Source: QNES01 sp023143415
GTDB taxonomy: Bacteria; Pseudomonadota; Gammaproteobacteria; Beggiatoales; Beggiatoaceae
Direction of reading: 5' to 3'
DNA length: 15,298 nucleotides
Assembly (NCBI GenBank): GCA_030632725.1
Contig: DAOVUF010000092.1
Coordinates: 1 to 15,298 of the forward strand
Part shown: piece by piece, positions 13,773 through 15,298 of the stretch
How positions within the stretch are numbered: position 1 is the stretch's first letter
Layout of the letters: the number at the start of each line of letters is the position of its first letter
Notes under the pieces: model-generated
What the model was told of the DNA's origin: nothing
The model's database searches: none
The model's input: only the letters and a program-made list of their open reading frames with translations
Position numbers and translations under genes: made by a program

Positions 13773-14981
13773 GTGTCTCAAGAATTTTTCTATAAAGCCA
13801 TGGACAGTAATGGAATTCTGATCCAAGGGCAACTCAGTGCTAATAATATTAGTGATTTAGAAGCGCGTTTGGAACGCATGGGATTGGATTTAATTAATCA
13901 ATCTTCCAAAAAATCACGCCAAGTTCATATTGGTAAAGTTAATCGCAGGGAATTAATTACCTTTTGTTTTCACATGGAAAATTTAACCCGTGCTGGCGTG
14001 CCATTGTTGGATGGTTTGAGCGATTTGCGTGATAGTCTCGCACCATCACGATTTCGTGAAATCATATCAAGTTTAATTGAAGATATAGAAGGCGGGATGC
14101 GTTTATCTGAAGCAATGGATAAATTTCCAGATACTTTTGATCAAGTTTTTGTCACCCTGATTCGTACAGGAGAAGAAAGCGGCAATTTGAGTACTGTATT
14201 TAAACATCTAACAGAAACGCTGAAATGGCAAGATGAAATGCTGGCTAAAACGAAAAGACTGTTAATATACCCCGCTTTCATGGGGACAATTATTCTTGGG
14301 GCAGTGTTTTTTCTTATGATATATCTAGTACCTCAGTTAATTTCTTTTATTAAAGATGTTGGCGGAGAGTTGCCCTTACATACTAAAATACTGATTGCAG
14401 TCTCTAATGTCTTTGTTAAATACTGGTATATGATTTTAATGATACCCGTATTGGTATTTTTTTTCATTAAAACAGCCATGCAAGTTAGCTCCCATTTTCA
14501 TTTTATGATTGATCGCTTTAAATTGCGAATTTGGGTAATTGGTCCCATTTTGGAAAAAGTGATTTTGGCACGCTTTGCCACTTTTTTTGCATTGCTATAT
14601 GGGGCAGGCATTACCGTGCTGGACAGTTTGGAGATATGCAAAAAGTTAGCAAATAATTTGCGGATTGAAAGGGCTTTGCAACAAGTAAGCAATAATATTG
14701 TTGATGGCATGAGCATTACTGAGAGTTTTGAACGGACACATTTATTTCCACCGTTAGTTTTACGCATGGTTGCCGTTGGTGAAAGCACAGGTGAATTAGA
14801 TAGTGCATTATCCAATGTGAGCTACTTTTATGAGCGTGATGTTAAAGAATCTATTGAGAAATTCCAAACCCTGATTGAGCCGACAATGACAGTTATATTA
14901 GGTTTATTACTGGGCTGGGTTGTAATATCGGTATTAGGACCAATTTATGATGTCATTGTTGATATGAGTGCTGGTATGTAA
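13773..14981 (+). CDS. Type IV pilus/type II secretion inner-membrane platform protein
   Basis: The product is of the PilC/GspF (T2SSF) family, the inner-membrane platform that couples the assembly ATPase to pilin or pseudopilin extrusion. The 402 residues show the N-terminal FFYKAMDSNGILIQGQLSA motif (5-23), a first T2SSF repeat (about 63-190) with GVPLLDGL and FVTLIRTGEESGNLSTVF, and a second (about 265-390) with the parallel AGITVLDSLEICKKL and VLRMVAVGESTGELDSAL. Three membrane segments lie near 167-187, 216-233 and 371-390, the usual topology. The GTG start at 13773 keeps the conserved N-terminus; no Shine-Dalgarno is seen, only an A-run. PilB, PilD or other gsp genes are not in the window, so pilus (PilC) versus secretion (GspF) cannot be decided. 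Confidence 0.93.
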   Translation: MSQEFFYKAMDSNGILIQGQLSANNISDLEARLERMGLDLINQSSKKSRQVHIGKVNRRELITFCFHMENLTRAGVPLLDGLSDLRDSLAPSRFREIISSLIEDIEGGMRLSEAMDKFPDTFDQVFVTLIRTGEESGNLSTVFKHLTETLKWQDEMLAKTKRLLIYPAFMGTIILGAVFFLMIYLVPQLISFIKDVGGELPLHTKILIAVSNVFVKYWYMILMIPVLVFFFIKTAMQVSSHFHFMIDRFKLRIWVIGPILEKVILARFATFFALLYGAGITVLDSLEICKKLANNLRIERALQQVSNNIVDGMSITESFERTHLFPPLVLRMVAVGESTGELDSALSNVSYFYERDVKESIEKFQTLIEPTMTVILGLLLGWVVISVLGPIYDVIVDMSAGM

Positions 14982-15019
14982 CAGCAGCGCCAAATGCCAA
15001 GGTAAATTTTATTGCAATT

Positions 15020-15135
15020 AAGCGTTGAAATTTTTCACTTTGAAATTGGAATTCAACGCTTTAGCTTTGAAATAGGAATTCAACGCTTCAGCTTTGTCCG
15101 TCCAAAAAACGCCCAAAGCTGAAGCGTTGGACTCC
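15020..15135. repeat. Inverted and direct 22-nt-family repeats forming hairpins
   Basis: Two reverse-oriented copies (about 15048-15069 and 15075-15096) are followed by one forward copy (15114-15135). The last two pair as a hairpin with 20 of 22 positions matching. A second stem pairs AAGCGTTGAA at 15020-15029 with 15052-15061. It lies just past the pilC/gspF-like stop and may structure the mRNA 3' end. Confidence 0.75.
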
Positions 15136-15211
15136 TATTTTAACTCTTAATTCGCATTATTAATACTTTTATAGACTAATGGCACTTACTTAAGGATTAT
15201 TGACTGCTGTA

Positions 15212-15280
15212 GGTTGGGTTAGCGATAGCGTCACCCAACATTCTCCTGCGATTGTCGGGTGACGCTACGCTAACCCGATC
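15212..15280. repeat. GC-richer palindromic repeat (GGTTAGCG...CGCTAACC type)
   Basis: Arms 15212-15240 and 15253-15280 are near-perfect reverse complements (GGGTTAGCG and AGCGTCACCC in one, GGGTGACGCT and CGCTAACCC in the other) around a 12-nt loop. The pattern resembles a palindromic element I recall as widely dispersed in bacterial genomes. It is clearly GC-richer than its surroundings, which suggests an imported or mobilised element. Confidence 0.7.
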
Positions 15281-15298
15281 GACATTTTGAAGCCAAAT

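Larger units (their letters stand above)
14982..15298. other. Non-coding repeat region at the window end
   Basis: No gene is apparent in these 317 bp. They hold inverted 22-nt-family repeats (15020-15135), an AT-rich stretch, and a GC-richer palindrome (15212-15280). The next gene presumably begins beyond the window. Confidence 0.65.

Noticed and set aside
1..15298. tRNA, rRNA, riboswitch or transposase genes
   Set aside because: I looked in the gaps on both strands and saw no cloverleaf, rRNA-like or transposase sequence; the gaps are accounted for by repeats and AT-rich DNA.

Overview
This window most likely comes from a low-GC gammaproteobacterium of the Thiotrichales/Beggiatoaceae type. 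That placement is inferred. The MreB, GatCAB, PBP2 and LpxL-family proteins read as gammaproteobacterial, gatC diverges from mreB as in many members of that class, and the intergenic DNA is AT-rich and full of short palindromic and interspersed repeats. A similarity search of MreB or ArgG would settle it.

Layout: on the minus strand (4735 down to 348) lie gatC, gatA, a Uma2-family nuclease-like gene and gatB. These encode the amidotransferase that corrects Glu-tRNA(Gln)/Asp-tRNA(Asn), but gatA and gatB are separated by 1.1 kb holding the Uma2 gene, a 205-bp inverted-repeat element and tandem repeats. Across a 470-bp divergent intergenic region, the plus strand carries the compact cell-shape cluster mreB-mreC-mreD-mrdA (5206-9660), whose products form the lateral-wall elongation machine. 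rodA is not next to mrdA; argG (arginine biosynthesis) follows instead.

From 11451 to 12443 there is a small toxin-antitoxin patch: an antitoxin-like gene overlapping a PIN-domain (VapC-like) gene, facing a lone HicA-like gene. Then come an LpxL/HtrB-type lipid A acyltransferase gene (12668-13552) and a PilC/GspF-family inner-membrane gene (13773-14981).

The most distinctive content is non-coding. At least six repeat families occupy nearly every intergenic space longer than about 85 bp, while the three short gaps inside the mre-mrdA operon are clean. The main family is a 22-nt unit with core AAAGCTRAAGCGTTGRACTC, solo or in short tandem runs, sometimes inverted to form hairpins. Others are a 45-bp-arm inverted-repeat element, CCTGTCAGG palindromes, a GTAACTACTCAG motif, AGTCTG hairpins, CCTCGAA-bounded hairpins and two GC-richer palindromes. 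One repeat run artificially lengthens the argG open frame. I see no RNA gene, CRISPR array, transposase or prophage, and no coherent new multi-gene system; the repeat landscape and the HicA-like gene preceded by a terminator-like hairpin deserve the closest look.
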